Counted from the stretch's first letter, positions 22,801-35,101 are shown. The stretch is DNA of 64,000 nucleotides from Pseudomonadota bacterium (GCA_021805805.1 JAJZEB010000006.1:1-64000), one strand, 5' to 3'. Translations and numbers: made by a program. Notes: a model not told the origin generated them from the sequence alone.

Positions 22801-22964
22801 CCGGGCTGGCCATCGGCACCCTGTTCACGCTGTTCGTCGTTCCGGCGATGTACATGATGCTGGGCGCTGAACACGGCCACGAGGCGCGCGCGCAGGCCCT
22901 GCAGGAATCCGAGGCGCACGACCCGCTGGCGCACCCGCCGCACCCGGGACCGACCGAGGCATGA
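19839..22964 (+). CDS. RND-family inner-membrane efflux pump (HAE-1 type)
   Basis: 1041 residues, standard length. Twelve hydrophobic segments and two large periplasmic loops are visible. TM4 carries the paired Asp of the proton relay (GLVVDDAIIVVENVSRH), and VPIGFMGGLTGALF and IGLISKHGILIVEFANN are HAE-1 motifs. Drug, dye or solvent export driven by proton motive force is the family role. The order outer-membrane protein, adaptor, pump with no local regulator is uncommon but known. Convergent with metH downstream. Confidence 0.94.
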   Translation: MNKKFTDIFIERPVLATVISLVILVLGLRSAGLLPVLEFPYTENAVVTVTTAYPGADANLVASFITTPLENAIAQANGIDYMTSSSVQGVSTITVNLRLNYDPDKALTEITSKVNSVLNQLPPQSQTPVLSVAIGQTIDAMYIGFYSKVLKPNQITDYITRSVQPKLQAVDGVQTAEILGAKNFALRAWLDPNKLAAYGLTAADVYSALQANNYLAAIGSTKGQMVQINLAANTDLKSLAGFRNLIVKSVGGQVVRLKDVAQVSLGSDDYNTQVAFDGKSSVFVGIQVAPGANLLDVVARVRKAFPDIQSQLPAGLTGTIVYDSTKFVNSSIDEVIKTLVEAILIVTVVVFVFLGSLRSVLIPLIAIPLSIIGAFTVMLALGYSINLLTLLSIVLAIGLVVDDAIIVVENVSRHLEEGMTRKDAALRAARELANPILAMTIVLIAVYVPIGFMGGLTGALFTEFAFTLVGTVIISAIIALTLSPMLCSRLLKAPDPSSHSWQDRLVLFLDRSFDRLHRRYERTLHGSLNHVPVVAVMAFIILGSIYYLYTTSTSELAPQEDQGVLISVAFNSPTATVEQRGLYMRQIYDVYKSHPETDHVFQLNTPQQVIGGMVLKPWDERKLTATQLQPQVQAQLAHIAGSQIAVFQPPPLPGARGLPIQFVITTSEPFSKLYQVSQQFLNAALKTGKFIFLQSDLRIDLPQTRLEIDRDMAAQLGLNMQQIGSALTAMLGGGYVNFFDLDGRSYKVIPQVARDSRLNPAQLRNYYLRTSSGAMVPLSTVVHLKTTVQPETINHFQQANSATLQGVALPGIAENQALGALQSLAKRTLPSGYSYDYAGPTRQFVQESGGLLLTFGFALVIIFLALAAQFESFRDPIIILVSVPMAISGALLFINLGIGHATLNIYTEVGLVTLIGLISKHGILIVEFANNLQRTGRSKREAVEHAAAMRLRPILMTTGAMVLGVMPLIFASGAGAASRFNMGLVIATGLAIGTLFTLFVVPAMYMMLGAEHGHEARAQALQESEAHDPLAHPPHPGPTEA

Positions 22965-23012
22965 CGCGTCAGGGCAGGCGCGGCGCGCCAGCCCTGAGCC
23001 GTTCCGGGCGCG

Positions 23013-25739
<2,727 letters not shown>

Positions 25740-25834
25740 GGCGCGGTCGTGGCATCGCCGGTCGGACGCGACCGGTCGGGCCCGGCGCAATGCGACAATG
25801 CGCGCGCCGGACCCGGCATTTTAGGCACCTGACC

Positions 25835-26407
25835 ATGCTTTCGTTGCTGCGACGCCACATCGCCCCCAAATCGCCCGAACTGCGGCGGTGGACGCCGCGG
25901 ATCGTCGAAGCCCTGCTCGGCTTGCCGGCATGGATACGGCTCGACGCTGCCGACGCGAAACGGCTCGCGCGCTACATGCAGGTGCAACGCATCGCCGTCG
26001 GCACCGCGTTCATCCGCCAGGACGATCCTGCACGCTTCGACGGCCTGCTGCTGCTGCTCGACGGCGATGTCGGAATCGAGCGCAGCGCGGCGCCGCACGC
26101 TGACGGTCTGGTCGTATCGCTGGCGCGCCCCGGCGCGCTGCTCGGCGAAATGGGCCTGCTCAACGACGCGCCGCCTTCGGCCAGCTGCATTGCGCACAGC
26201 GACGTGGTCGTCGCGCTGCTGCCGCGCGACGCGCTCGAACGCCTGGTTCGCGAGCGCCCGCTGCTGGGCGCCAAACTGGCGCTGGGAATCGCTTCGCGGC
26301 TGGCCGAAAAGCTGCGCACCACGTCGACCAAGCTGTCGACCCTGTCGCAGGTCACCGCAGCGATGCATCCGAGCCTGGAGGCGCAGCGCCGCGCGCCGCC
26401 GCACTGA
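25835..26407 (+). CDS. Cyclic-nucleotide-binding-domain protein without HTH
   Basis: 190 residues. A cNMP-binding beta-roll (about 40-140) with [21 protein letters not shown], i.e. the phosphate-binding cassette region, then a helix ending near [17 protein letters not shown]. No DNA-binding domain is present, so it is not a classic Crp regulator. The FGEMALL-like motif lacks the usual Arg of cAMP binders, so the ligand may differ. Convergent with the ArsR-type gene and divergent from metH. Confidence 0.8.
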   Translation: MLSLLRRHIAPKSPELRRWTPRIVEALLGLPAWIRLDAADAKRLARYMQVQRIAVGTAFIRQDDPARFDGLLLLLDGDVGIERSAAPHADGLVVSLARPGALLGEMGLLNDAPPSASCIAHSDVVVALLPRDALERLVRERPLLGAKLALGIASRLAEKLRTTSTKLSTLSQVTAAMHPSLEAQRRAPPH

Positions 26408-26436
26408 ACCAGCGCCGCAATGACCGCGTCGCGGCC

Positions 26437-26841
26437 TCAGGCGCGGCGCGCGAGCACCAGCCGCTCGGCGGCAGGGCGCTCCTGCCGCTCGGCGAGATCG
26501 ATCGCGATCTGGGTACACACCATGCGGCACAGCTGCATCGCCTGGTCGTTGTGCACCCGGTAGTAGATCTGATTGCCTTCGCGCCGCTTGCTGACGATCC
26601 CGGCGAGATACAGCACTTTCAGGTGCTGCGAGACGTTCGGCTGTGTCGAATGCACCAGCTCGACGATGTCGTTGACTCCGCGTTCCTGCGTGCAAATCGC
26701 GTTCAGGATGCGCAAGCGCAATGGCGTGGCCAGCACGCCGAACAATTCGGCGGCCGACGCGAACACCCGTGCCGCCGAATCGGGCGCGCAAGGTGCATCG
26801 ATCAAGGCCTGGGTGGACTTCGCCAGCGTGTTGACGGACAT
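26437..26841 (-). CDS. ArsR/SmtB-family regulator, SahR-like
   Basis: 134 residues with the winged-helix core (about 30-100; [41 protein letters not shown]). Cys at 18, 50, 105 and 109 may or may not be sensory. Its place between the two halves of metH recalls SahR, the ArsR-type repressor of the SAM/methionine cycle in Proteobacteria that responds to S-adenosylhomocysteine; this is an inference from context. It has a TATAA-N5-TTATA inverted repeat directly upstream. Confidence 0.8.
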   Translation of the reverse strand: MSVNTLAKSTQALIDAPCAPDSAARVFASAAELFGVLATPLRLRILNAICTQERGVNDIVELVHSTQPNVSQHLKVLYLAGIVSKRREGNQIYYRVHNDQAMQLCRMVCTQIAIDLAERQERPAAERLVLARRA

Positions 26842-26879
26842 CGTGTCGCCCGCGGTCGCCGCGGGCCGGATTCGTTAAC

Positions 26880-26894
26880 TATAACGGGCTTATA
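26880..26894. promoter_or_regulatory. Inverted repeat TATAA-CGGGC-TTATA, candidate ArsR-type operator
   Basis: An A+T-rich inverted repeat of 5-base arms and 5-base spacer in a very G+C-rich context, 39 bases upstream of the ArsR-type start codon. The shape fits the operators of dimeric ArsR proteins and overlaps the likely promoter, so autoregulation is suggested. Confidence 0.55.
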
Positions 26895-26948
26895 TTGTTG
26901 CTTCGGCGTGCCGATCGAGCTGCCACAATGTGTAACCGACGAGCGGCT

Positions 26949-27992
26949 TCAGGCACGGAAGCGCCCCGGCCCGCCGACGAGCCGCGGCGCCGCGTGCGCG
27001 ACCGCTTCGCCGATCGCGCCGATATGCTCCGGAGTCGTGCCGCAGCAACCGCCGACGATGTTGACCAGGCCCTCGGCGGCGAATGCGTGCAGCAGCCTGG
27101 CGGTCACGTCGGGCGTCTCGTCGAAACCGGTGTCGCTCATCGGATTCGGCAACCCGGCGTTCGGGTAGCAGCTGATGAAGGTGTCGCTTGCCACATGCGC
27201 CAATTCCTGCAGGTACGGGCGAATCAGCGCTGCGCCGAGGGCGCAGTTCAGGCCGACCGCCAGCGGCCGCGCGTGGCGCACGCTGGCCCAGAACGCGGCC
27301 ACCGTCTGCCCGGACAGGATGCGCCCCGAGGCGTCGGTCACGGTGCCGCTGATGATCAGCGGCAGCCGCTCGCCGCTGTGCTCGAACCACTCGTCGATCG
27401 CGAACAGCGCCGCCTTCGCGTTCAGGGTATCGAAAATGGTCTCGACCAGGAACAGGTCGACTCCGGCCTCGCCGAGCGCGCGTGCCTGCTCGTAGTACGC
27501 CGCGCGCAGCTGTTCGAAATCGACGTTGCGCGCTCCGGGATCGTTGACGTCCGGGCTGATGCTCGCGGTGCGCGGAGTCGGGCCGAACGCGCCGGCGACG
27601 AAGCGCGGGCGCTGCGGCGTGGCGTGGCGGCGCGCGCTTTCCAGCGCGATGCGCGCGGCCTCGCGGTTCATCGCCTCGGCCAGGTCGGCCATGCCGTAGT
27701 CTTCCTGCGCGACGCGGGTGGCGCCGAAGGTGTTGGTCTCGACGATGTCGGCGCCGGCGGCGAAATACGCGTCGTGGACGTCGGCGATGACTTGCGGTCG
27801 AGTCAGGTTCAGCAGTTCGTTGTTGCCCTTGACGTCGCGCGGCCAGTCGGCAAAGCGCGCGCCGCGGTACTGCGCCTCGTCGAGCCGCAGTCGCTGGATC
27901 ATGGTGCCCATCGCTCCGTCGAGCACCACGATGCGCTCGCGCAGCAGCCGCGGAAGTTCGCGCGCTCGCGTGTATGCAGGATTCGCGTTCAT
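26949..27992 (-). CDS. Methionine synthase N-terminal homocysteine S-methyltransferase part
   Basis: 347 residues equal to the homocysteine-binding zinc domain of MetH (PF02574 type). Zn ligands fit Cys250 (LNCALGA) and Cys316/Cys317 ([12 protein letters not shown]). In MetH this barrel binds homocysteine and passes it to methylcobalamin; here it needs the product of 23013-25739. Such a split is common in Burkholderiales. The ArsR-type gene follows 107 bases later on the same strand. Confidence 0.93.
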   Translation of the reverse strand: MNANPAYTRARELPRLLRERIVVLDGAMGTMIQRLRLDEAQYRGARFADWPRDVKGNNELLNLTRPQVIADVHDAYFAAGADIVETNTFGATRVAQEDYGMADLAEAMNREAARIALESARRHATPQRPRFVAGAFGPTPRTASISPDVNDPGARNVDFEQLRAAYYEQARALGEAGVDLFLVETIFDTLNAKAALFAIDEWFEHSGERLPLIISGTVTDASGRILSGQTVAAFWASVRHARPLAVGLNCALGAALIRPYLQELAHVASDTFISCYPNAGLPNPMSDTGFDETPDVTARLLHAFAAEGLVNIVGGCCGTTPEHIGAIGEAVAHAAPRLVGGPGRFRA

Positions 27993-28053
27993 CGGCTGAT
28001 TTTAGTGTGCCGGCGCAGCTACCATCGGCCGCAGGACCCCGCCCGAGCCCCCG

Positions 28054-28407
28054 ATGACCGCGCGCACTCGAACCATCTGGCTGCTGCTGCTCGCCGTCTT
28101 CGGCGCGCCGCTGGCGCGCGCGCTGGGTGCGCGCACGCAGTGGATCGATGTGCCGTACTGCAGCGCCGCAGCGTCGTCGGGTCAGCCCGCGCATCCGTTG
28201 CGCTACTTGCTGCTGCTGGTCAATCCGCTGGCGGTCGGCGCCGCCGCGCACGGCGCGACCCCGCCGCGCGCGCCGCAGCTGCTGGGGCCGGCGCCAGGCG
28301 TGCACGTTGCGTTGCCGCCGCCCGCATGGCTGGCGCCCGTGCCGCGCACGCTGCTGGCCTGGGCCCGCGCGCCCCCGCCCGGTGCCGCGCCCGGCGCGCG
28401 CGGTTGA
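28054..28407 (+). CDS. Small secreted or membrane protein of unknown function
   Basis: 117 residues with a hydrophobic N-terminus (WLLLLAVFGAPLARALG, about 9-25) resembling a signal peptide, then a second hydrophobic stretch (LRYLLLLVNPLAVGA) and a Pro/Ala-rich tail. I recognise no family; a distant likeness to the DUF2946 type near copper genes is possible. It precedes the copper chaperone gene by 140 bases on the same strand. Its coding status is moderate: the composition is extreme and no clear ribosome site was found. Confidence 0.4.
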   Translation: MTARTRTIWLLLLAVFGAPLARALGARTQWIDVPYCSAAASSGQPAHPLRYLLLLVNPLAVGAAAHGATPPRAPQLLGPAPGVHVALPPPAWLAPVPRTLLAWARAPPPGAAPGARG

Positions 28408-28547
28408 CGCTGCGCCGGGAATCGCCGATCACCGGCGGGCGGCATGCCGCCGTCCGCCCGTCGTGTGCTGTCGCGCGAGACAGCGCACGCGTCCGATTGT
28501 TCGCGGAACGGCACGCCACGCGCGCCGCCCGCACCGAGGAGCTTGTC

Positions 28548-29045
28548 ATGCAACGATTGAACCTGTTCGGGCGCGTCGCCGCGACGCGCCGCCGCTGGCT
28601 GGGGCTGGCGCTCGCGCTGGCCGCGTCGCCGGCGCTTGCGGCATCGCCGCTGCGCGCCAGCGACGCCTGGATCCGCTGGTTGCCCGCCGGTCTGCCGGCC
28701 GGCGGCTACGTGGTGCTGCACAACGACGGCGCCGCCACCGCGCTGATCGGCGCCAGCAGCCCCGACTACGGCGGCGCGATGCTGCACCAGAGCCGCGAAG
28801 TCGGCGGCGAAATGCAGATGGTGCCGGTGGCGCGCATCGCGCTGCCTGCGCACGGCAGCGTCGCGCTCAAGCCGGGCGGCTACCACATCATGCTGATGCG
28901 CGCGCGACACACCATCCGACCCGGCGATCGTGTCCCGGTCACGCTGCGCTTCGCCGACGGGCGCAGTCTGAAGGTCGACTTCGAAGTGCGCACCGCAAGC
29001 GGCACGATGCCGAACATGCCGCAGCACGGCCATCCGACGCCTTGA
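28548..29045 (+). CDS. Periplasmic copper chaperone PCu(A)C
   Basis: 165 residues with a signal peptide ending near PALAA (residue 32). The Cu(I) motif H-X10-M-X21-H-X-M is exactly present as His80, Met91, His113 and Met115. The family delivers copper to the Cu(A) site of cytochrome c oxidase subunit II. GAGGAGC precedes the start. An unknown small secreted protein is upstream. Confidence 0.9.
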   Translation: MQRLNLFGRVAATRRRWLGLALALAASPALAASPLRASDAWIRWLPAGLPAGGYVVLHNDGAATALIGASSPDYGGAMLHQSREVGGEMQMVPVARIALPAHGSVALKPGGYHIMLMRARHTIRPGDRVPVTLRFADGRSLKVDFEVRTASGTMPNMPQHGHPTP

Positions 29046-29127
29046 TGCGACGGCGCGGCGGCGCCGCCGGCGCGCGGCGCCGCCCGCACCCGCTGCACGG
29101 TCGATCGCCCCGCGGCATGCCCGGGTC

Positions 29128-29165
29128 GGCGCCGGTTCCTACAATGTCGGTTTGGAACCGACGCC
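29128..29165. promoter_or_regulatory. Inverted repeat and TACAAT -10 box directly before the DUF3683 gene
   Basis: Arms 29128-29139 and 29154-29165 are 12 bases with one mismatch, around a TACAAT (29140-29145). If TACAAT is the -10 box, transcription starts near 29152 and the mRNA leader is only about 13 bases, lying in the right arm of the repeat. Confidence 0.5.
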
Positions 29166-32100
29166 ATGAACCCGCCTGAAACCCTGCACGCCGCGGACCC
29201 GGTCGACAGCCCGGCGCGCTTGCGCGAGATCCCGTACAACTACACCTCGTTCTCGGACCGCGAGATCGTCATGCGCCTGCTCGGCGCCGATGCCTGGGGC
29301 TGGCTCGACCAGCTGCGCCAGGAGCGACGCACCGGGCGCAGCGCGCGCATGCTGTACGAAGTGCTCGGCGACATCTGGGTGCTGCGCCGCAATCCGTACC
29401 TGCAGGACGACCTGCTGCATTCGCCGAAGCGGCGCGCTGCGCTGCTCGACGCGCTGCAGCACCGCTTGCGCGAAATCGACCGCCGCCGCGACTCCGGAGC
29501 CGGCGCGCGCGACGCGCTGGTCGTGCAGCTGCTGCACCGCGCGCGCGAGACCGTGACCGCGTTCGGCGACTGGTTCGACGAAGTCGCCGCGCTGCGCAGG
29601 CGCGCGCTGCGCGAGCTGGCCCGCCATACCCGGCGCGACAACATCCGCTTCGACGGCCTGGCGCGGGTCTCGCACATGACCGACGCGACCGACTGGCGGG
29701 TCGAGGTCCCGTTCGTCGTGCTGTGCCCCGACAACGAGGGCGAAATCGCCCCGCTGGTGCAGGCCTGCGCCGCGCTGGACCTGACCATCGTGCCGCGCGG
29801 CGGCGGAACCGGCTACACCGGCGGCGCCGTGCCGCTGGTCTGGAAGAGCGCGGTGATCAACACCGAGAAGCTCGACGCCATCGGTGCGGTCGAGTCGGTC
29901 GAACTGCCGGGGGTCGCCGGATCGGTGCCGACCATCGTCACCGGCGCCGGCGTCGTCACGCAGCGCGTGGCCGACGCGGCCGAGCGCGCCGGGCTGGTTT
30001 TTGCTGTCGACCCGACGTCGGCCGACTCGTCGTGCATCGGCGGCAACGTGTCGATGAACGCCGGTGGCAAGAAGGCCGTGCTCTGGGGCACCGCGCTCGA
30101 CAACCTGGCCTGGTGGCGCATGGTCGACCCGCAGGGACGCTGGGTCGAGGTCACGCGGCTCGAGCACAACCTGGGCAAGATCCACGACGTCGAAAGCGTG
30201 CGCTTCGAGATCCGCACCTTCGATGCTGCGCGCACGACCGAAGTTGAGCGTCGGGTGCTGGAGATTCCCGGCGCGCGTTTTCGCAAGACGGGCCTGGGCA
30301 AGGACGTCACCGACAAGTTCCTCTCCGGCCTGCCCGGGGTGCAGAAGGAAGGCTGTGACGGGCTGATCACCAGCGCGCGCTGGGTGCTGCACAGGATGCC
30401 GCCGCAGGTTCGAACCTTCTGCCTGGAGTTCTTCGGCCAGGCACGCGAGGCGATTCCGTCGATCGTCGAAATCACCAGCTTCATGGCGTCGCGCCCCGGC
30501 GGCGCGATCCTCGCCGGACTCGAACACCTCGACGAGCGCTACTTGCGCGCGGTCGGCTATGCGCCGAAGAGCAAGCGCGGCGCGTTCCCGAAAATGGCGC
30601 TGTTCGGCGACATCGTCGGCGACGACGACGACGCGGTGGCGCGCGCCACCGCCGAAGTGGTGCGCATGGCCAACGCGCGCGTCGGCGAGGGCTTCGTCGC
30701 GGTCAGCGCCGACGCGCGCAAGAAGTTCTGGCTCGACCGCAAGCGCACCGCGGCGATCGCACGCCATACCAACGCGTTCAAGATCAACGAGGACGTCGTC
30801 ATCCCGCTGCCCAGGATGGGCGACTACGTCGACGGCATCGAGCGCATCAACATCGAGCTGTCGTTGAAGAACAAGCTGCAGCTGGCAGCCGAGCTCGACG
30901 CGCTGCTGCGCGGCAGGCTGCCGCTGGCGAAGAGCGACGAGCTCGGCGACGGCGAAGCGCAGGTCGACGGCGACGACCTCGAGGCCGCGCGCGCGCAAGC
31001 GCTGGAGCTGCTCGGCACGGTGCATGCGCGCTGGAGCCACCTGCTGACGCAGCTCGACACCCCGCTGTCGCAGGCGTTGCCCGAACTCGCCAGGCACGGC
31101 CTGGAGGCGGCGTGCACGCCGGCGATGCAGATGCTGCACCGCGCGCCTCGCGCCACGCTGTTCAACCTGCTGCAGGAGCACGCGGTGCGCGCGTCGTGGC
31201 GCGCCGAGATCCGACGCCCGTTGCACGCGCTGTTCGCCGGCGCCGCATACGAGCCGCTGCGCCGCGCGCTCGACACGACCCACCAGCGCGTGCTCAAGGG
31301 CCGCGTCTGGGTCGCGCTGCACATGCACGCCGGCGACGGCAACGTGCACACCAACATCCCGGTCAATTCAGACGACTACGCGATGCTGCAGTCGGCGCAC
31401 GACGCGGTGGCGCGGATCATGGCGCTGGCGCGAAGCCTCGGCGGCGTGATCTCGGGCGAGCACGGCATCGGAATCACCAAGCTGCAGTTCCTCGCCGACG
31501 ACGAAATCGCGCCGTTCCGCAGCTACAAGAGCCGCATCGATCCCGAAGGACGCTTCAACCGCGGCAAGCTGCTCGACGACCCCGGACTGCCGGCCGACCT
31601 GACCAACGCGTACACGCCGAGCTTCGGCCTGATGGGTCACGAGTCGCTGATCATGCAGCAAAGCGACATCGGCGCGATCTCCGCATCGATCAAGGACTGC
31701 CTGCGCTGCGGCAAGTGCAAGCCGGTCTGCGCCACCCACGTGCCGCGCGCCAACCTGCTGTATTCGCCGCGCAACAAGATCCTCGCCACTTCGCTGCTGG
31801 TCGAGGCTTTCCTCTACGAGGAACAGACGCGGCGCGGAGTCAGCATCCACCACTGGGAGGAGTTCGAGGACGTCGCCGACCATTGCACCGTGTGCCACAA
31901 GTGCCTGACGCCGTGCCCGGTCGACATCGATTTCGGCGACGTGTCGATGAACATGCGCAACCTGCTGCGCAAGATGGACAAGCGCAGCTTCAAGCCGGGC
32001 GGAGCGATGGCGATGCTGATGCTCGGCGCGACCGATCCGCGCACCATCAAGGCGCTTCGCGCCGGCGTCGCCGGTTTCGGCTTCGCCGCCCAGCGCCTGG

Positions 32101-33104
32101 GCACGCGGCTGCTGCGCCGCGTCGGTCGCCGGCAGACGTCGGCGCCTCCGGCCAGCACCGGGCGGCCGCAGCTGCGCGAGCAGGTGATCCACTTCATCAA
32201 CAAGCCGATGCCCGGCGGACTGCCGAAGAAGACCGCGCGCGCGCTGCTCGACATCGAGGACAAGAACTTCGTGCCGATCATCCGCGATCCGCAGGCGACC
32301 ACGGTCGACTCGGAGGCGGTGTTCTATTTCCCCGGCTGCGGCTCCGAGCGGCTGTATTCGCAGGTTGGCCTGGCCACGCAGGCGATGCTGTGGAAGGCCG
32401 GCGTGCAGACCGTGCTGCCGCCGGGCTACCTGTGCTGCGGCTACCCGCAGCGCGGCGCCGGCGACTACGACCGCGCCGAGCAGATCATCACCGACAACCG
32501 GGTGCTGTTCCACCGCGTCGCCAACACGCTGAACTACCTCGACATCCGCACCGTGGTCGTCAGCTGCGGGACCTGCTATGACCAGTTGCAGGGCTACGAG
32601 TTCGACAAGATCTTCCCCGGCTGCCGCATCGTCGACATCCACGAATTCCTGCTCGAAAAGGGCATCACCCTGCCTGACCGCGGCACACAGTACCTGTATC
32701 ACGATCCGTGCCACACGCCGCTGAAGACGCAGGAGCCGATGAAGACCGTGCGCGCGCTGCTCGGCGACGGCGTGCGCAAGAGCGAGCGCTGCTGCGGCGA
32801 AAGCGGCACCCTCGGCGTGGCCCGCCCGGACATCGCCACCCAGGTGCGCTTCCGCAAGGAAGAGGAGCTGCGACGCGACGAGGCCGCGCTGCGCGCCGCC
32901 GGCGCGACCGGCGACATCAAGATCCTGACGAGCTGCCCGAGCTGCCTGCAGGGTCTGAGCCGCTACCGCGACGACCTCGCCAGCGGCCTGCTCGAGGCCG
33001 ACTACATCGTCGTCGAGATGGCGCGCCACATCCTCGGCGACAACTGGATGCCCGACTACGTGCGCGCAGCCAACGCCGGCGGCATCGAGCGGGTGTTGGT
33101 ATGA
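29166..33104 (+). CDS. DUF3683-type FAD-linked oxidase/Fe-S fusion oxidoreductase
   Basis: 1312 residues. Order: DUF3683 (about 1-180), FAD-binding-4 domain ([32 protein letters not shown], about 190-400), FAD-linked oxidase C-terminal ([26 protein letters not shown], ending near 800), two 4Fe-4S clusters ([16 protein letters not shown] near 844 and [16 protein letters not shown] near 908), and two Cys-rich CCG domains (about 1055-1130 and 1180-1280). This is the glycolate/D-lactate dehydrogenase-like class linking 2-hydroxyacid oxidation to the respiratory chain. Its substrate is not established for the family. Confidence 0.92.
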   Translation: MNPPETLHAADPVDSPARLREIPYNYTSFSDREIVMRLLGADAWGWLDQLRQERRTGRSARMLYEVLGDIWVLRRNPYLQDDLLHSPKRRAALLDALQHRLREIDRRRDSGAGARDALVVQLLHRARETVTAFGDWFDEVAALRRRALRELARHTRRDNIRFDGLARVSHMTDATDWRVEVPFVVLCPDNEGEIAPLVQACAALDLTIVPRGGGTGYTGGAVPLVWKSAVINTEKLDAIGAVESVELPGVAGSVPTIVTGAGVVTQRVADAAERAGLVFAVDPTSADSSCIGGNVSMNAGGKKAVLWGTALDNLAWWRMVDPQGRWVEVTRLEHNLGKIHDVESVRFEIRTFDAARTTEVERRVLEIPGARFRKTGLGKDVTDKFLSGLPGVQKEGCDGLITSARWVLHRMPPQVRTFCLEFFGQAREAIPSIVEITSFMASRPGGAILAGLEHLDERYLRAVGYAPKSKRGAFPKMALFGDIVGDDDDAVARATAEVVRMANARVGEGFVAVSADARKKFWLDRKRTAAIARHTNAFKINEDVVIPLPRMGDYVDGIERINIELSLKNKLQLAAELDALLRGRLPLAKSDELGDGEAQVDGDDLEAARAQALELLGTVHARWSHLLTQLDTPLSQALPELARHGLEAACTPAMQMLHRAPRATLFNLLQEHAVRASWRAEIRRPLHALFAGAAYEPLRRALDTTHQRVLKGRVWVALHMHAGDGNVHTNIPVNSDDYAMLQSAHDAVARIMALARSLGGVISGEHGIGITKLQFLADDEIAPFRSYKSRIDPEGRFNRGKLLDDPGLPADLTNAYTPSFGLMGHESLIMQQSDIGAISASIKDCLRCGKCKPVCATHVPRANLLYSPRNKILATSLLVEAFLYEEQTRRGVSIHHWEEFEDVADHCTVCHKCLTPCPVDIDFGDVSMNMRNLLRKMDKRSFKPGGAMAMLMLGATDPRTIKALRAGVAGFGFAAQRLGTRLLRRVGRRQTSAPPASTGRPQLREQVIHFINKPMPGGLPKKTARALLDIEDKNFVPIIRDPQATTVDSEAVFYFPGCGSERLYSQVGLATQAMLWKAGVQTVLPPGYLCCGYPQRGAGDYDRAEQIITDNRVLFHRVANTLNYLDIRTVVVSCGTCYDQLQGYEFDKIFPGCRIVDIHEFLLEKGITLPDRGTQYLYHDPCHTPLKTQEPMKTVRALLGDGVRKSERCCGESGTLGVARPDIATQVRFRKEEELRRDEAALRAAGATGDIKILTSCPSCLQGLSRYRDDLASGLLEADYIVVEMARHILGDNWMPDYVRAANAGGIERVLV

Positions 33105-33181
33105 GCGCGGCGCACGGCCGCTCCGAAGCTGCGCTCACCCCCTCGGGGGGCGGCGCGAAGCGCCTGGGGGCCCACCAATGA
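33101..33181 (+). CDS. REP-derived 26-codon leader ORF overlapping the HIT gene start
   Basis: An ORF begins at the ATGA of the DUF3683 gene stop and ends at the HIT gene start (ATG and TGA overlap by ATGA, 33178-33181). It begins MSAAHG, close to the HIT protein's own MTAAHAG, then runs through the REP-like DNA. It is best read as a by-product of the insertion, possibly kept because it couples translation. Confidence 0.45.
   Translation: MSAAHGRSEAALTPSGGGAKRLGAHQ
33119..33173. repeat. REP-like hairpin element between DUF3683 and HIT genes
   Basis: A 55-base G+C-rich element with CCCCC-TC-GGGGG and GGCGC-GAA-GCGCC nested palindromes (33138-33150 and 33152-33164). I recognise this style of intergenic repeat from Burkholderiales. 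It is flanked by a 16-base near-duplication, 33101-33116 and 33178-33193, with one change. The insert is short and lacks any transposase. Confidence 0.65.
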
Positions 33182-33633
33182 CCGCGGCGCACGCGGGCAA
33201 CGACTGCGCGCTGTGCAGCGGCGCCGGCGGAGACGTGTTGTGGCGCGGCGCCGGAATGCGCGTTGTGCGCGCCGACGAGGCGCTGTACCCGGCCTGGTGG
33301 AGGCTGGTGCACGACGCCCACGCGACCGAATTCACCGACCTGGACGCTCTGGCGCGCGCCAGCTGCATCGACGCGCTGGCGCTGCTCGAGCAGGCGATGC
33401 GCGAAGTGCTGCGCCCCGACAAGGTCAACCTGGCCAGTTTCGGCAACGCGGTGGCGCACCTGCACTGGCACGTCATCGCGCGCTGGCGCGACGATGCCCA
33501 CTGGCCGCAACCGAGCTGGGGCCCGCCGCTGCGCGGCGCCGACCAGGCCGCGCTGGATGCGCTGCGCGCCAGGCTGCCGCAGGCCGAGGCGCGGCTGCGC
33601 ACCTTGCTCGACTGCCGTTTCGCGCCGGGCTGA
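33178..33633 (+). CDS. HIT-family (histidine triad) protein
   Basis: 151 residues with the triad His94-Leu-His96-Trp-His98 in HLHWHVI and LASFGNAVAHLHWH. It also carries an N-terminal Cys pair (CALC, residues 11-14). The family hydrolyses nucleotide phosphoramidates or dinucleotides; substrate not known. Start is ATG and overlaps the stop of the REP-derived leader ORF. It is convergent with hemN. Confidence 0.9.
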   Translation: MTAAHAGNDCALCSGAGGDVLWRGAGMRVVRADEALYPAWWRLVHDAHATEFTDLDALARASCIDALALLEQAMREVLRPDKVNLASFGNAVAHLHWHVIARWRDDAHWPQPSWGPPLRGADQAALDALRARLPQAEARLRTLLDCRFAPG

Positions 33634-33654
33634 CGCGGCGCCGAGGTCGCGCGC

Positions 33655-35061
33655 TCAGATCACCCGTGAATAGCGCGGCGCGCCAAGCTGTGCGGCCGGG
33701 TCGTGCAGGTAGCGGTCGAACTGCATGGCGACGATTCGCACCAGCAGGCGGCCCTGCGGCGTGACCTGCAGCCGCAGTCCGTCGCATTGGACCAATCCGG
33801 CATCGACCAACGGCGCCACCCGACGCAGGTCGGCAGCGAAGTAGGCCTGCGCGTCGTCGATTCCGTGCGCAGCTGCCAGCGCGCCGAGGTCGAGCGCGAA
33901 ATCGCACATCAGGCGCTGGATCGCGTCGCGCCTGAGCAGATCGTCGTCGTTCAGCGTCAGCCCGCGCTCCACCGGCAGGCGGCCGCTCGCCAGCGCCTCG
34001 CCGTAGGCTTCGATGGTCTTGGCGTTCTGCACGTAATGCGGCCCGAGCTTGGAGATGCCGGACACGCCGAATGCGATCAGGTCGAGGTCGGCCTGGGTCG
34101 AATAGCCCTGGAAATTGCGATGCAGCTCGCCGTGTTGCTGCGCGCGTGCCAGTTCGTCGTCGGGCAGCGCGAAATGGTCCATGCCGATGTAGACGTAGCC
34201 GGCGAAGGCCAGGCGGCGGATCGCCAGCCCGAGCAGCACCAGCTTGGCTTGCGGCGTCGGCAGATCGGCCTCGTCGATCATGCGCTGCGGAGCGAAGCGC
34301 TTCGGCAGGTGCGCGTAGCTGTACAGCGCGACGCGGTTCGGCCGCAGCTCGACGACCTTCTCGAGCGTGGCGGCGAAGTTGAACGCGTTCTGCCGCGGCA
34401 GGCCGTAGATCAGATCGACGCTGACCGAGCGGAACCCGTGCGCACGCGCGGCGTGGATGACCTCGTGCGTCTCCTCGTAGCTCTGCACACGGTTGACCGC
34501 CTGCTGCACCGCAGGATCGAAATCCTGCACGCCCACGCTCATCCGGTTGAAGCCCAGCGCTGCCAGGTGCGCGACGCGCGCCGCGCCGACCTTGCGCGGG
34601 TCGATCTCGATCGAGAATTCGCCCCCATCCTGCAGCGCGAAATGACGCCGCGTCATGTCCATCAGCCGCGCCGCCTCGGCGTCGTCGAGGAACGTCGGCG
34701 TGCCGCCGCCCCAGTGCAGCTGCGATACCGCGAGCTGCGCGCCGAGCAGGTCGCGCACCAGGCCCATCTCCTGCTCGATCTGATCCAGGTAAGGCGCGCT
34801 GCGGCTGTGGTTCTTGGTCGGGATCTTGTTGCAGCCGCAGTAGTAGCACAGCGTTTCGCAAAACGGGATGTGCATGTACAGCGACAACGGCGTGGCCGTG
34901 TCGCGACCGCGCTCGCGCAACGCTGCGGCGTAGGCCTCCGCGCCGAAATCGCTGCGGAAGCGGTCAGCTGTCGGATACGACGTGTAGCGCGGGCCGGCGA
35001 CGTCGAAGCGCCGGATCAGCTCAGGCTGGAAATCGAGATTGGCAGGCATCATGCCAGGCAT
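33655..35061 (-). CDS. hemN: Oxygen-independent coproporphyrinogen III oxidase HemN
   Basis: 468 residues, family length. The radical-SAM cluster motif CxxxCxxC is Cys68, Cys72, Cys75 (CETLCYYCGC), followed by GGGTPTFLDDAEAARL. C-terminal winged helix (HemN_C) ends near YSRVI. Decarboxylates coproporphyrinogen III to protoporphyrinogen IX without oxygen. The start is one of two adjacent ATGs (MPGMMPAN); 35052 is the other. Upstream, a weak FNR-type site may govern it. Confidence 0.94.
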   Translation of the reverse strand: MPGMMPANLDFQPELIRRFDVAGPRYTSYPTADRFRSDFGAEAYAAALRERGRDTATPLSLYMHIPFCETLCYYCGCNKIPTKNHSRSAPYLDQIEQEMGLVRDLLGAQLAVSQLHWGGGTPTFLDDAEAARLMDMTRRHFALQDGGEFSIEIDPRKVGAARVAHLAALGFNRMSVGVQDFDPAVQQAVNRVQSYEETHEVIHAARAHGFRSVSVDLIYGLPRQNAFNFAATLEKVVELRPNRVALYSYAHLPKRFAPQRMIDEADLPTPQAKLVLLGLAIRRLAFAGYVYIGMDHFALPDDELARAQQHGELHRNFQGYSTQADLDLIAFGVSGISKLGPHYVQNAKTIEAYGEALASGRLPVERGLTLNDDDLLRRDAIQRLMCDFALDLGALAAAHGIDDAQAYFAADLRRVAPLVDAGLVQCDGLRLQVTPQGRLLVRIVAMQFDRYLHDPAAQLGAPRYSRVI

Positions 35062-35087
35062 GATCCGACGCCGCCCGACATATCGTG

Positions 35088-35101
35088 TTGACTTGACGCA
35101 A
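35088..35101. promoter_or_regulatory. Weak FNR/ANR-like site upstream of hemN
   Basis: TTGAC-TTGA-CGCAA on the plus strand (minus: TTGCG-TCAA-GTCAA) resembles TTGAT-N4-ATCAA with three mismatches. It lies 27 bases before the hemN start, so it would need a promoter very close by. Support is weak and rests mainly on the known control of hemN by FNR-type regulators. Confidence 0.25.

Noticed and set aside
25888-26103. An alternative frame in the cNMP-binding gene
   Set aside because: Arg-rich composition and no domain; the chosen frame has a clear cyclic-nucleotide-binding pattern.
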